From Firmicutes bacterium UBA4996 (GTDB lineage: Bacteria; Bacillota; Limnochordia; Darwinibacteriales; Darwinibacteriaceae): DNA of 7,506 nucleotides. The position numbers and the translations under genes are program-made. Location: NCBI GenBank assembly GCA_002396805.1, contig DGYW01000020.1, forward strand, positions 1-7,506, written 5' to 3'. Positions 1 to 6,268 of the stretch are shown in pieces; position 1 is the first letter of the stretch, and every line of letters begins with the position of its first letter. The notes beneath the pieces are model-generated. The model saw nothing but the letters and a program-made list of their open reading frames with translations. It was not told the origin of the DNA and ran no database searches.

Positions 1-152
1 TCTTCTCCATCAATGATCAGGGGGATCTCTAGTTCTTGCCCGCTTAGTTTTTGAAGTTCGGCTTTGAGCTTGCTTTTTTCTGTGCTACCGGGCCCATAGC
101 CGTAAATAGGCTCATTCTTGGGGATGGGCATGTTGAGAATGGCGTTAGACAA
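1..152 (-). CDS. pruA: L-glutamate gamma-semialdehyde (delta-1-pyrroline-5-carboxylate) dehydrogenase, N-terminal fragment
   Basis: Only the first 50 codons are present; the gene continues past position 1. The translation begins at TTG (152-150) and contains NEPIYGYGPGSTEKSKL, then LKAELQKLSGQELEIPLIIDGE. This resembles the N terminus of ALDH4A1-type P5C dehydrogenases (pattern NEPV..Y..GS.E...L...L..L......IP..I.G). The family oxidises glutamate-5-semialdehyde (hydrated P5C) to glutamate with NAD+ in the cytoplasm. The start is supported by a strong ribosome binding site, AAGGAGAGGTGA (169-158, minus strand), 5 bases before the TTG. The in-frame ATG at codon 8 has no such site. The gene lies 34 bp downstream of the FAD dehydrogenase gene in the same direction, so it is probably the last visible gene of that operon and acts on its product. 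The catalytic Cys and Glu lie outside the window, so the family call rests on the N-terminal signature and the context. Confidence 0.8.
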   Translation of the reverse strand, partial: MSNAILNMPIPKNEPIYGYGPGSTEKSKLKAELQKLSGQELEIPLIIDGE

Positions 153-157
153 GTAAA

Positions 158-169
158 TCACCTCTCCTT
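158..169 (-). promoter_or_regulatory. Ribosome binding site that sets the TTG start of the P5C dehydrogenase
   Basis: On the minus strand the sequence AAGGAGAGGTGA closely matches the anti-Shine-Dalgarno complement and lies 5 bases upstream of TTG at 152-150. It decides the start of the truncated aldehyde dehydrogenase in favour of TTG over the downstream in-frame ATG. Confidence 0.8.
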
Positions 170-186
170 AAATTTTAGAAACAAGG

Positions 187-1332
187 TTATTTCAGTAGTT
201 CTTCACCACTAAAGTCGCGGTAGGGAGACAAATCTTCGAATACTTCTGGTTCTTCTTTACCTTCAGCAATCGCTAAGGTAATCATTTCGGCCAACCCAGG
301 ACCAAGCATGAGACCTTGCCCACACATGCCGATCGCGTGGAAAAAGCCTTCAACATCTCGATCAAAACCCACAATTGGCTTGCCATCAGGTGTCATGGGA
401 TACAATCCCCGCCACACCCGTCTAACTTTTAAGTTGCGAAGGCGAGGATAGAGATTAAGCATCCGAGGGATAACCATGGGCAAGAACTCCGAAGTCGAGC
501 GTCGATCCGTGCCCATGCGTTTGGGACGGGGAGTGATGCAAAAGACAACTCCCCCTGCCACATTTTGATAGAAATAATAGTTGTCGGAGTGCTCATCGGG
601 TTGAATATCTACAATCATGGGCTGAAAGAAGGGTTGGACTGGCTCGGTGATACCTGCTTCGTGGGAATCAGGATAGACTGGCAAATCCGTTCCTACCATA
701 AGGCCAACTTCTCGTCCGAAGCCTCCGGCAGCATTCACAACCTGCCCAGTGTTAATTTCACCGCGATTAGTAAGAACTGCTCTCACCTTGCCTTTTTCTA
801 CTTCAAAGCCAACCACTTCTGTTTCGAAAAGGAATTCTACACCCGCTTGCCGGGCCAACCGATAAAAGGCGCCACCTAACTTCAGGGAAGATAAGTGCCC
901 GTCGTTGGGAGAAAAGGTGCCACCCAGTAAGCCTTCGGCTTTGATTCCGGGCACCCGCTCGCGAACTTCTTCAGGTTCGATCCAGTTAATGTTTAACCCA
1001 AAGCTTTGTTGAGTGGGTAAAAGGTTCTTCAGATTAGCCGCTATATTAACGTCATAGGCTGGGAAAAGGTAACCACCCTCAAGGTAATCCACATCTTGGC
1101 CGAATTCAGGTTTAAGACGACGGATGAAATCTAAAGATGCGTTACCGATACAGATTTTAGCTCTATCAGAGTGTGTAGCACGAATACCTCCAATGGCCGC
1201 TTTGTTCTGTCCTTGGCCTACCGAGGGCAGTTTTTCTACTACCACAACGCTTAGACCCCGGGCACCCAAGCTATGGGCGAGGGGAAGACCAACGCTACCA
1301 GCACCGATTATTACCACATCGTATGTTTTCAA
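187..1332 (-). CDS. DAO-family FAD-dependent dehydrogenase, probable catalytic (beta) subunit of a proline dehydrogenase complex
   Basis: This 381-residue FAD-dependent oxidoreductase is of the DAO / sarcosine oxidase beta / dye-linked proline dehydrogenase beta superfamily. An N-terminal Rossmann motif GAGSVG (residues 10-15) and the ribose-binding acidic residue E33 mark the FAD site. GGIRATHS (48-55) fits the usual flavin-contacting loop, and the C terminus carries WRGLYPMTPDGKPIVG (307-322) and GMCGQGLMLGPGLA (335-348), the typical closing FAD/substrate motifs. There is no signal peptide or membrane segment. The start is TTG at 1332-1330, overlapping the TGA stop of the upstream gene as TTGA; AAGGGGGTGA lies just before it, so the pair is translationally coupled. 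By family such subunits oxidise secondary or N-methylated amino acids. A P5C dehydrogenase gene next door favours L-proline. Alternatives are hydroxyproline, sarcosine or a D-amino acid. The fold call is sure; the substrate is inferred. Confidence 0.85.
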   Translation of the reverse strand: MKTYDVVIIGAGSVGLPLAHSLGARGLSVVVVEKLPSVGQGQNKAAIGGIRATHSDRAKICIGNASLDFIRRLKPEFGQDVDYLEGGYLFPAYDVNIAANLKNLLPTQQSFGLNINWIEPEEVRERVPGIKAEGLLGGTFSPNDGHLSSLKLGGAFYRLARQAGVEFLFETEVVGFEVEKGKVRAVLTNRGEINTGQVVNAAGGFGREVGLMVGTDLPVYPDSHEAGITEPVQPFFQPMIVDIQPDEHSDNYYFYQNVAGGVVFCITPRPKRMGTDRRSTSEFLPMVIPRMLNLYPRLRNLKVRRVWRGLYPMTPDGKPIVGFDRDVEGFFHAIGMCGQGLMLGPGLAEMITLAIAEGKEEPEVFEDLSPYRDFSGEELLK

Positions 1333-3401
1333 CTTATCTCACCCCCTTGATTCGCGATAGCCTTCATAGGTATTTCCACTGCTAGAGGTCTTAGAGATGA
1401 GGGGCGAATTTCTTGTCGTGGTACACCTAACTGTACTAAGACGCGGGGGAGTAAATCAAGACAGGTTTTTCCGCCACAGGCACCCATGGCGACTCTTGGT
1501 AGTTTGAGTTGATTGAGATCTTTCACCTGATTCTCGCGGACAAACTCTCTGATTTCACCTAGACTAATTCTCTCGCACCTGCAGACAATGGCATTGTCTG
1601 GAAGATGGTGGAGTTCCGCTTCTTCTAAAGGTGCAACCACACTGGCATCTTGCACCAAAATGCCCACGACATCTTTAGCTAGAGCTTCTGGTACAGTCAT
1701 TGTTATGAGATGGGTGCGATGCTTCTTGTTGAAGCGGGTGGCCGTTACCGTTCCCGTTCCAATGGAGTTTCCATCGCAGTCACGTAGGACGAGTTCATTT
1801 CCTGCCTTGTAGCCATGATCAAACTCGTGGGGCAAGATGACTTCAGCCCAGCCTGGCTCTGTAGTTTTGCGCACCAGGGTAATGGCTAAGCCGGGGCAGA
1901 TTAAAACACATTTGGCACAGCCGATACATCTTCCCTCAAAATGAGGTAGATCCATAATGGTTCCTAATTTACCCTTAAGCTGAATGGAGTCATAGGTACA
2001 AACGGTTGTGCAGGGGTTGCAAGGAATTTCTTGGTAACAATGGAGAATCGGTTCCCAACCGTCTTCTTTAGGAAGAGTGTGGTTGCGGACGAAGCTCTCG
2101 CCAGGTAGGCTCTTGAGTACTTCGGCCTTTTCGAGCCATTCTGCAGGAATATCTATTTCTCGTCCGAGGATCTGGGCCATTTGACGACCGACAATTCGAC
2201 CACCCATCATGGCCGAAGATGCTTCTGCTATTTCTTGTGCATCCCCAGTTTTCAAAACGGGGAAGTTTGCTTCTTGTCCCGCTGTATAAAATTCGTCAGC
2301 GGAAGTCAGACCTACAGCGATTAGAACAGTATCCACTGCGAAGGTTTTAGCGGTCTCAACGAGTGGGTTCCAGTGCTCGTCAACTTGTGCTATTGTGGCC
2401 CGTTCTACTTTGCCATCTCCCGTTACTCCCACGATGGTGTGGTTGAGATAGATAGGGACACCCATCCGCTTAATTTTATCTGCATGTACCTTGTATCCTG
2501 AAATTTGCGGAGCTATATCAATAATACCAACAACTGAGATGCCGGCCTGCAAAGCGTGGTAAGCACCGATTAGACCGACGTTGCCACAACCTACAATCAG
2601 TACTCGTTCTGAGGATTTAACCAAATCACGATTAACCAAAGTCTGAAAAGCCCCAGCTCCATAAACACCTGGTAAGTCATTACCAGGAAAGATTAGGGAA
2701 CGCTCTCGGGCACCAGTAGCTACAATCAAGGCTTCAAAGGAAACATGGGTGTATCTCGCTTGGTCCTCATAAATCCCAGCTTTTCCATCGCTGTAAATTC
2801 CAGCCACCGTGGAATTCGCAAGGATGGTGATCTTTTCGTGCTTGCGTACTTCCTCTTCGAGGATGTGGCCAATGTCGGTACCTCGGGTTCCAGCATAACA
2901 ATCGGCCATGGAGCCGAAGAACTTATGAGTTTGGAGCACCAATTTCCCCCCGAGGCGATCTTTGTCATCCACTAAGATTACGGAAAATCCCAAATCTGCT
3001 AACTCTAGGGACGCGGTAAGCCCTGAAGGACCCCCGCCGATGATCAGTACTTGGCAACTGAGTTCCCGGGGGAGAAAGGAGGGTCTCCATTCGTCGTCCT
3101 CAGGTAGGGTAGGATAATGAACTAGGGTTTTCACCTTCATCCCTTCTCGTAAAGGGGTGATACAGCTCTTTACAGGTTGACCATTAATGATCACTGTGCA
3201 TTGAGCACATTGCCCGTTAGCACAAAAAATGCCCTGGGGGGCATCGCCCACAGTATGAATAGAAAAGGACCGAATACCATTGGCAAATAGAGCAGATGAA
3301 ACCATTTCACCCTCATACCCCATCAGGGTTTCACCATCAAAGGTAAAGGGGACCTTCTTCCCGTCTCGCACATCCAAGACGGGATGTTTTGTAATACGCA
3401 C
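1329..3401 (-). CDS. Multidomain iron-sulfur FAD oxidoreductase, probable electron-transfer (alpha-type) subunit of a proline dehydrogenase complex
   Basis: This 690-residue protein is numbered from GTG at 3401. Domains in order: an N-terminal 2Fe-2S domain like the sarcosine oxidase alpha / HcnA N terminus, with C60, C65, C68 and C80; a pyridine-nucleotide-disulfide oxidoreductase module with FAD motif GGGPSG (122-127), IVATGARER (226-234) and a second Rossmann motif GCGNVG (271-276); a 2x[4Fe-4S] ferredoxin module with C455, C461, C464, C468 and C492, C495, C498, C502; a short beta-rich segment (about 515-590); and a BFD-like 2Fe-2S domain with C607, C609, C642 and C647. It would carry electrons from the DAO subunit encoded next to an acceptor. 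No membrane segments are visible. The frame is open to 3416, but GGAGGTG (3414-3408) sits 6 bases before GTG at 3401, so the shorter start is preferred. It is the first gene of the minus-strand operon. NAD(P) versus another acceptor cannot be decided here. Confidence 0.85.
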   Translation of the reverse strand: MRITKHPVLDVRDGKKVPFTFDGETLMGYEGEMVSSALFANGIRSFSIHTVGDAPQGIFCANGQCAQCTVIINGQPVKSCITPLREGMKVKTLVHYPTLPEDDEWRPSFLPRELSCQVLIIGGGPSGLTASLELADLGFSVILVDDKDRLGGKLVLQTHKFFGSMADCYAGTRGTDIGHILEEEVRKHEKITILANSTVAGIYSDGKAGIYEDQARYTHVSFEALIVATGARERSLIFPGNDLPGVYGAGAFQTLVNRDLVKSSERVLIVGCGNVGLIGAYHALQAGISVVGIIDIAPQISGYKVHADKIKRMGVPIYLNHTIVGVTGDGKVERATIAQVDEHWNPLVETAKTFAVDTVLIAVGLTSADEFYTAGQEANFPVLKTGDAQEIAEASSAMMGGRIVGRQMAQILGREIDIPAEWLEKAEVLKSLPGESFVRNHTLPKEDGWEPILHCYQEIPCNPCTTVCTYDSIQLKGKLGTIMDLPHFEGRCIGCAKCVLICPGLAITLVRKTTEPGWAEVILPHEFDHGYKAGNELVLRDCDGNSIGTGTVTATRFNKKHRTHLITMTVPEALAKDVVGILVQDASVVAPLEEAELHHLPDNAIVCRCERISLGEIREFVRENQVKDLNQLKLPRVAMGACGGKTCLDLLPRVLVQLGVPRQEIRPSSLRPLAVEIPMKAIANQGGEIS

Positions 3402-3407
3402 TAGCAC

Positions 3408-3414
3408 CACCTCC
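3408..3414 (-). promoter_or_regulatory. Ribosome binding site that sets the GTG start of the iron-sulfur flavoprotein
   Basis: GGAGGTG on the minus strand lies 6 bases upstream of GTG at 3401-3399. It falls inside the longer open frame that begins at 3416, and this is the reason for trimming five codons from the longest reading. Confidence 0.8.
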
Positions 3415-3426
3415 ACGCGAAGTGTG

Positions 3427-3444
3427 AACTATCTTTCGATAGTT
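3427..3444. promoter_or_regulatory. Perfect inverted repeat in the leader of the minus-strand operon (operator or RNA hairpin)
   Basis: AACTATC-TTTC-GATAGTT is a perfect 7-bp inverted repeat with a 4-base loop, lying 12 bases upstream of the GGAGGTG ribosome binding site of the iron-sulfur flavoprotein gene. GTG and CAC on the outer flanks extend the symmetry imperfectly. It could be a repressor or activator site near the promoter, or a small leader hairpin. No T-run follows on the minus strand, so it is not a good terminator. The binding factor is unknown. Confidence 0.5.
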
Positions 3445-3503
3445 TTTCACAATGAAGATATTCTGTTAAGATACTGTTATTCCTCCCCAATCTTTCTTGT
3501 CCC

Positions 3504-3520
3504 TTAACGAAAATCGTAAA
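3504..3520. repeat. Imperfect palindrome in the divergent intergenic region
   Basis: TTAACGA-AAA-TCGTAAA is an inverted repeat with 6 of 7 arm positions paired around a 3-base centre. It lies about 100 bp upstream of the minus-strand operon's start and 54 bp upstream of the feo -35 box. That position suits a regulator of the proline operon, but no factor is recognised, and an AT-rich palindrome of this size may be chance. Confidence 0.3.
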
Positions 3521-3573
3521 TATTCTTGGAAACACACTTTGGGAAAAAAGTTGCAAATATACCTTTTGTGCTC

Positions 3574-3602
3574 TTGACAGTCCTGTCCCAGATCGGTAAC
3601 AT
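3574..3602 (+). promoter_or_regulatory. Sigma-A-type promoter of the feo operon
   Basis: The -35 hexamer TTGACA (3574-3579) is a perfect consensus match. A 17-base spacer separates it from TAACAT (3597-3602), a 4/6 match to the -10 consensus. The predicted transcription start is about 3608-3611, giving a leader of roughly 40-45 bases before feoA. The spacing and the downstream Fur-like site make this a coherent promoter, although the weak -10 could shift by a few bases. Confidence 0.7.
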
Positions 3603-3607
3603 TATGG

Positions 3608-3622
3608 TGAGAATGATTTTCA
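3608..3622 (+). promoter_or_regulatory. Fur-box-like operator over the feo transcription start
   Basis: TGAGAATGATTTTCA matches the 7-1-7 Fur box TGATAATNATTATCA at 12 of its 14 specified positions. The surrounding 3609-3627 matches the 19-bp Fur consensus at 14 of 19. The symmetry extends one more base pair each side (GTGAGAAT / ATTTTCAC). It starts just after the predicted -10 box, so a bound ferric uptake regulator would block transcription, as expected for iron-repressed feo genes. A metal-sensing DtxR/IdeR-type site is a less likely alternative. Confidence 0.7.
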
Positions 3623-3652
3623 CTGTCAAGTTGTGTGTGGGGAGGATGAAGA

Positions 3653-3880
3653 ATGGACAGGTTGCCGTTGGCTGGGTTGAACGAGGGCGATCAGGGGAAG
3701 GTCACTAGCATTATTGCCGGGGGTCAGGCCACTAAGAGGCTCTACGAGATGGGTTTTAATACTGGTGCGAAAATCAAAGTGATTAAGAATGATCGGGGAC
3801 CCATTATTGTGACCTTAGGAAGCAATAAGATTGCTTTGGGCAGGGGTTTGGCTGAGAAGATGTTAGTGTCTAAAGAATAA
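3653..3880 (+). CDS. feoA: Ferrous iron transport protein A (FeoA)
   Basis: A 75-residue cytoplasmic protein of the FeoA family, an SH3-like beta-barrel that assists or regulates FeoB. Characteristic features are the opening LPLAGLNEGDQGKVTSI, the central KRLYEMGFNTGAKIKVIK (residues 28-45) and the closing segment IALGRGLAEKMLV; length and layout are normal for the family. The start is ATG at 3653, with GGAGG (3641-3645) 7 bases upstream; another ATG at 3646 is out of frame. It is the first gene after the Fur-like operator and lies 25 bp before the chosen feoB start. Confidence 0.93.
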   Translation: MDRLPLAGLNEGDQGKVTSIIAGGQATKRLYEMGFNTGAKIKVIKNDRGPIIVTLGSNKIALGRGLAEKMLVSKE

Positions 3881-3905
3881 TAGAAGGATGGGTGAAGAGG
3901 AGACC

Positions 3906-5924
3906 ATGGCTAACACGATTGCCCTAGTTGGTAATCCCAATAGTGGCAAAACCACTTTATTTAATGCCCTAACGGGCTCAAATCAACACGTGGGCAATTG
4001 GCCCGGTGTTACCGTCGAGAAGAAGGAAGGTCAATTTCGTTTTCAAGATCAAGTTTATAATTTAGTGGATTTACCTGGGACTTATAGTTTAGGCGCTTTT
4101 TCAGAAGACGAAATTATAGCTCGTGATTATATTCTTCAGGGACATCCTGATGTGGTGATTAACGTTGTTGATGCTACTAACATTGAGCGAAATCTGTATT
4201 TAACTACTCAACTACTAGAGATGGGTGCCAAGGTCGTGGTGGCGCTAAATATGGTTGATGAGGCTGAATCCCAACAGATGGAGTTTGACTTGGATGCTCT
4301 GAGCAAACGCTTAGGTGGGGTACAAGTGATACCCACGGTTGCCTCCCGTCGCCGAGGACTAGATAAGCTCATGGAGGCCACGGTGACAGAGATTAATGCC
4401 CCTCTCCGCAATGGTGCCACTTCCATAAGTTATGGACCAGAACTGGATGTTAAATTAGCTACCCTCACCGAGCTCTTAAGTATTGGAGATTTGAGATATC
4501 CCGGTACCTGGCTAGCCCTGAAGATTTTAGAAGGGGATGATAGTGCTCAAAAAATTGTCCTAAATGATCAGGTTTTGAGAGGATCGGAGGAGTTGGGTGC
4601 CTTTTTAAAAGAAGTGGCAGCCCATAAAAGTGAACTCGAGCTGGAGATTGTTGATGGTCGTTATCGATTTGTGAAAGAGGTCACGAGTGGCACCGTCTTG
4701 CGTCCTACAGAAGCAGTAAGAACAAAGACAGATTGCATTGATCGGGTTGTAACCCATAAATATTTAGGCTTACCGATTTTTGCTTTGATCATGTTGGGCG
4801 TCTTTCAGTTAACCTTTGTCATTGGTGAAGACCTTTTAGGCGAACTCTTTGCCAATGGAGTGGAGTATCTAAGCCTTTTGGTTGCGGGAGGATTGGAGGC
4901 TCTAGGTTCGCCAGACTGGCTCCTGTCCTTCGTCTCGGAGGGGATTTTCGGAGGCCTCGGTGCCGTAATAGAATTCATTCCCTTAATTGTAATGCTGTAT
5001 CTCTTGATGGGACTTTTGGAGGACAGTGGGTATATGGCTCGAGCTGCTTATGTAATGGATAACACTATGCGGGCTCTTGGTTTGCAGGGGAAGACCTTCA
5101 TTTCCATGATTGTAGGTTTTGGCTGTAACGTACCAGGGGTGATGGCTACTCGCACGTTAGAGAGTAGGAAGGATAGGATGATCGCCACCTTGATCAATCC
5201 TTTCATGTCTTGTGGGGCCAAACTTCCCATTTATCTAGTCTTCATTGCAGCCTTTTTTCCTAGTTACGGCGGACTAGTGCTCTTTGTAGTATACACCTTA
5301 GGCATCTTGATAGCTTTGCTTATGGCTAAGATCTTTAGTGAGACTTTGTTCAAGGGGGAGACTTCTCACTTCATCATGGAGTTGCCGCCTTATCGCTTGC
5401 CCACCTTGGCAAATGTCATCCGGAATATGTGGGACAATGTTTCGGGCTTTTTGACCCGAGCTGGTACCACTATCTTTATGGTTGTTAGCCTGCTTTGGAT
5501 CTTGGCTGTCTTGCCATTAGGAGTAGAAGCTTATGGTCCTGAGAGCATCTTAGGTAGAATTGGTGTGTTTATTTCCCCCCTTTTTAAGCCCGCTGGGTTT
5601 GGTAATTGGCAAGCAGCTGTAGGTTTATTCTCGGGTATTGCCGCTAAGGAGGCCGTAGTGGCTACCTTGGGTATGGTGTATGCTGGGGTTGAAGAAGGTG
5701 TTGAACTGGTTAATGCCATCAGGGGTGCTTTTACGCCTTTATCGGCAGCCTCCTTTATGGTCATGACCTTACTGTATACTCCGTGTGTTGCAACCATCTC
5801 TACGATAAAAAAAGAGACCAATTCGTGGAAATGGGCAGTTTTTGCCGCTGGCTATACCTTTTCAGTAGGTTGGCTCATGGCGGTTTTAGTTTTTCAGGTC
5901 GGCACTTTTCTGGGATTTTCCTAA
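3906..5924 (+). CDS. feoB: Ferrous iron transporter FeoB (GTPase-coupled membrane permease)
   Basis: A 672-residue inner-membrane Fe(II) importer. The N-terminal G domain has G1 GNPNSGKT (9-16), the switch I threonine T36 in GNWPGVTVEKKEG, G3 DLPG (55-58), G4 NMVD (115-118) and a G5-like region around VASRRRG (145-151). A helical spacer region follows to about residue 270. The membrane domain starts near residue 282 and holds both Gate motifs: GFGCNVPG (404-411, C407) and SCGAKLPIY (435-443, C436). FeoA and a FeoC-like protein flank it. The frame is open from ATG 3888, but ATG 3906 places the G1 motif at residue 9, as in most FeoB proteins, and follows GAGGAG (3897-3902) with a short 3-base spacer; ATG 3888 has a GAAGG directly abutting it. 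All key GTPase and gate residues appear intact, so the transporter is probably functional. Confidence 0.95.
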   Translation: MANTIALVGNPNSGKTTLFNALTGSNQHVGNWPGVTVEKKEGQFRFQDQVYNLVDLPGTYSLGAFSEDEIIARDYILQGHPDVVINVVDATNIERNLYLTTQLLEMGAKVVVALNMVDEAESQQMEFDLDALSKRLGGVQVIPTVASRRRGLDKLMEATVTEINAPLRNGATSISYGPELDVKLATLTELLSIGDLRYPGTWLALKILEGDDSAQKIVLNDQVLRGSEELGAFLKEVAAHKSELELEIVDGRYRFVKEVTSGTVLRPTEAVRTKTDCIDRVVTHKYLGLPIFALIMLGVFQLTFVIGEDLLGELFANGVEYLSLLVAGGLEALGSPDWLLSFVSEGIFGGLGAVIEFIPLIVMLYLLMGLLEDSGYMARAAYVMDNTMRALGLQGKTFISMIVGFGCNVPGVMATRTLESRKDRMIATLINPFMSCGAKLPIYLVFIAAFFPSYGGLVLFVVYTLGILIALLMAKIFSETLFKGETSHFIMELPPYRLPTLANVIRNMWDNVSGFLTRAGTTIFMVVSLLWILAVLPLGVEAYGPESILGRIGVFISPLFKPAGFGNWQAAVGLFSGIAAKEAVVATLGMVYAGVEEGVELVNAIRGAFTPLSAASFMVMTLLYTPCVATISTIKKETNSWKWAVFAAGYTFSVGWLMAVLVFQVGTFLGFS

Positions 5925-5943
5925 GTGCTGTGGAGGTGAGGGT

Positions 5944-6207
5944 GTGCTTAAAGACTTACTAGCAGAAGTGGCTAAAGCCGATTATCTCTCGAAACTGAGT
6001 CTTGCGCAGAAACTGGAACAACCTGTGGGGTTGATTGAGGACGGACTTGAGCAGCTGGTGCGCCTTGGGTATCTCAAAGAGGATGGCGGGTTACAAAACT
6101 GCGAATTACCCTGTGGTAAATGTCCTTATGCCAGCATGTGTCAAACGACTCCCATTAAGATGATGGCCCTAACCAAGAAGGGTTTTAACCTGTTGGCGGA
6201 CCACTAA
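5944..6207 (+). CDS. feoC: FeoC-like small winged-helix protein with a four-cysteine cluster
   Basis: An 87-residue protein whose N-terminal part (about 1-48) reads as a helix-turn-helix/winged-helix domain: KADYLSKLSLAQKLEQPVG followed by LIEDGLEQLVRLGYLKED. A cysteine cluster follows with C53, C57, C60 and C66, then an ALTKKG segment typical of a winged-helix end. FeoC proteins combine the same fold with cysteines that bind an oxygen-sensitive Fe-S cluster, and they affect feo transcription or FeoB stability. The start is GTG at 5944, with GGAGGTGA (5932-5939) 4 bases upstream. It lies 19 bp after feoB and is the last gene of the operon. The symbol is assigned by position and architecture, since sequence conservation in this family is low. 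Confidence 0.72.
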   Translation: MLKDLLAEVAKADYLSKLSLAQKLEQPVGLIEDGLEQLVRLGYLKEDGGLQNCELPCGKCPYASMCQTTPIKMMALTKKGFNLLADH

Positions 6208-6219
6208 ATGACAAGAGTA

Positions 6220-6250
6220 AAGGTGCTTTCCCTTTGGGGCAAAGCACCTT
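6220..6250. terminator. Hairpin terminator between the convergent feo operon and solute-binding protein gene
   Basis: AAGGTGCTTT (6220-6229) pairs perfectly with AAAGCACCTT (6241-6250), and the loop contains an inner CCC/GGG pairing around TTT. It starts 12 bp after the feoC stop and ends 18 bp before the stop of the oppositely oriented gene, so it can serve both directions. T-runs are weak: TTCAATTT on the plus side and TTTACTCTT on the minus side. Confidence 0.75.
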
Positions 6251-6268
6251 CAATTTGCTGAGTGTTAG

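Noticed and set aside
565..879. Plus-strand open frame of 104 codons inside the DAO-family gene
   Set aside because: Antisense to a well-supported gene, no recognisable family, no convincing ribosome binding site; a shadow frame.
2726..2975. Overlapping open frames on both strands within the iron-sulfur flavoprotein gene
   Set aside because: Both lie inside the FAD module coding sequence in other frames and have no domain signature.
3427..3444. Reading the leader inverted repeat as a terminator or attenuator
   Set aside because: The stem is only 7 bp and AT-rich, with no T-run after it on the minus strand.
3506..3520. Possible CodY box in the divergent region (minus strand GATTTTCGTTAA)
   Set aside because: Only about 8 of 15 positions match the AATTTTCWGAAAATT consensus, too weak to claim.
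3417..3530. Sigma-A or sigma-54 promoter for the minus-strand operon
   Set aside because: Candidate hexamers such as TTAACA or CAGAAT lack a partner at proper spacing, and no TGGCAC-N5-TTGC element is present.
3526..3708. Plus-strand 60-codon open frame spanning the feo promoter and feoA start
   Set aside because: It covers the -35, -10 and Fur-like site, runs into feoA in another frame, and has no protein family features.
5531..5821. Minus-strand 96-codon open frame inside feoB
   Set aside because: Antisense to the conserved FeoB membrane domain, low-complexity composition, no start signal.
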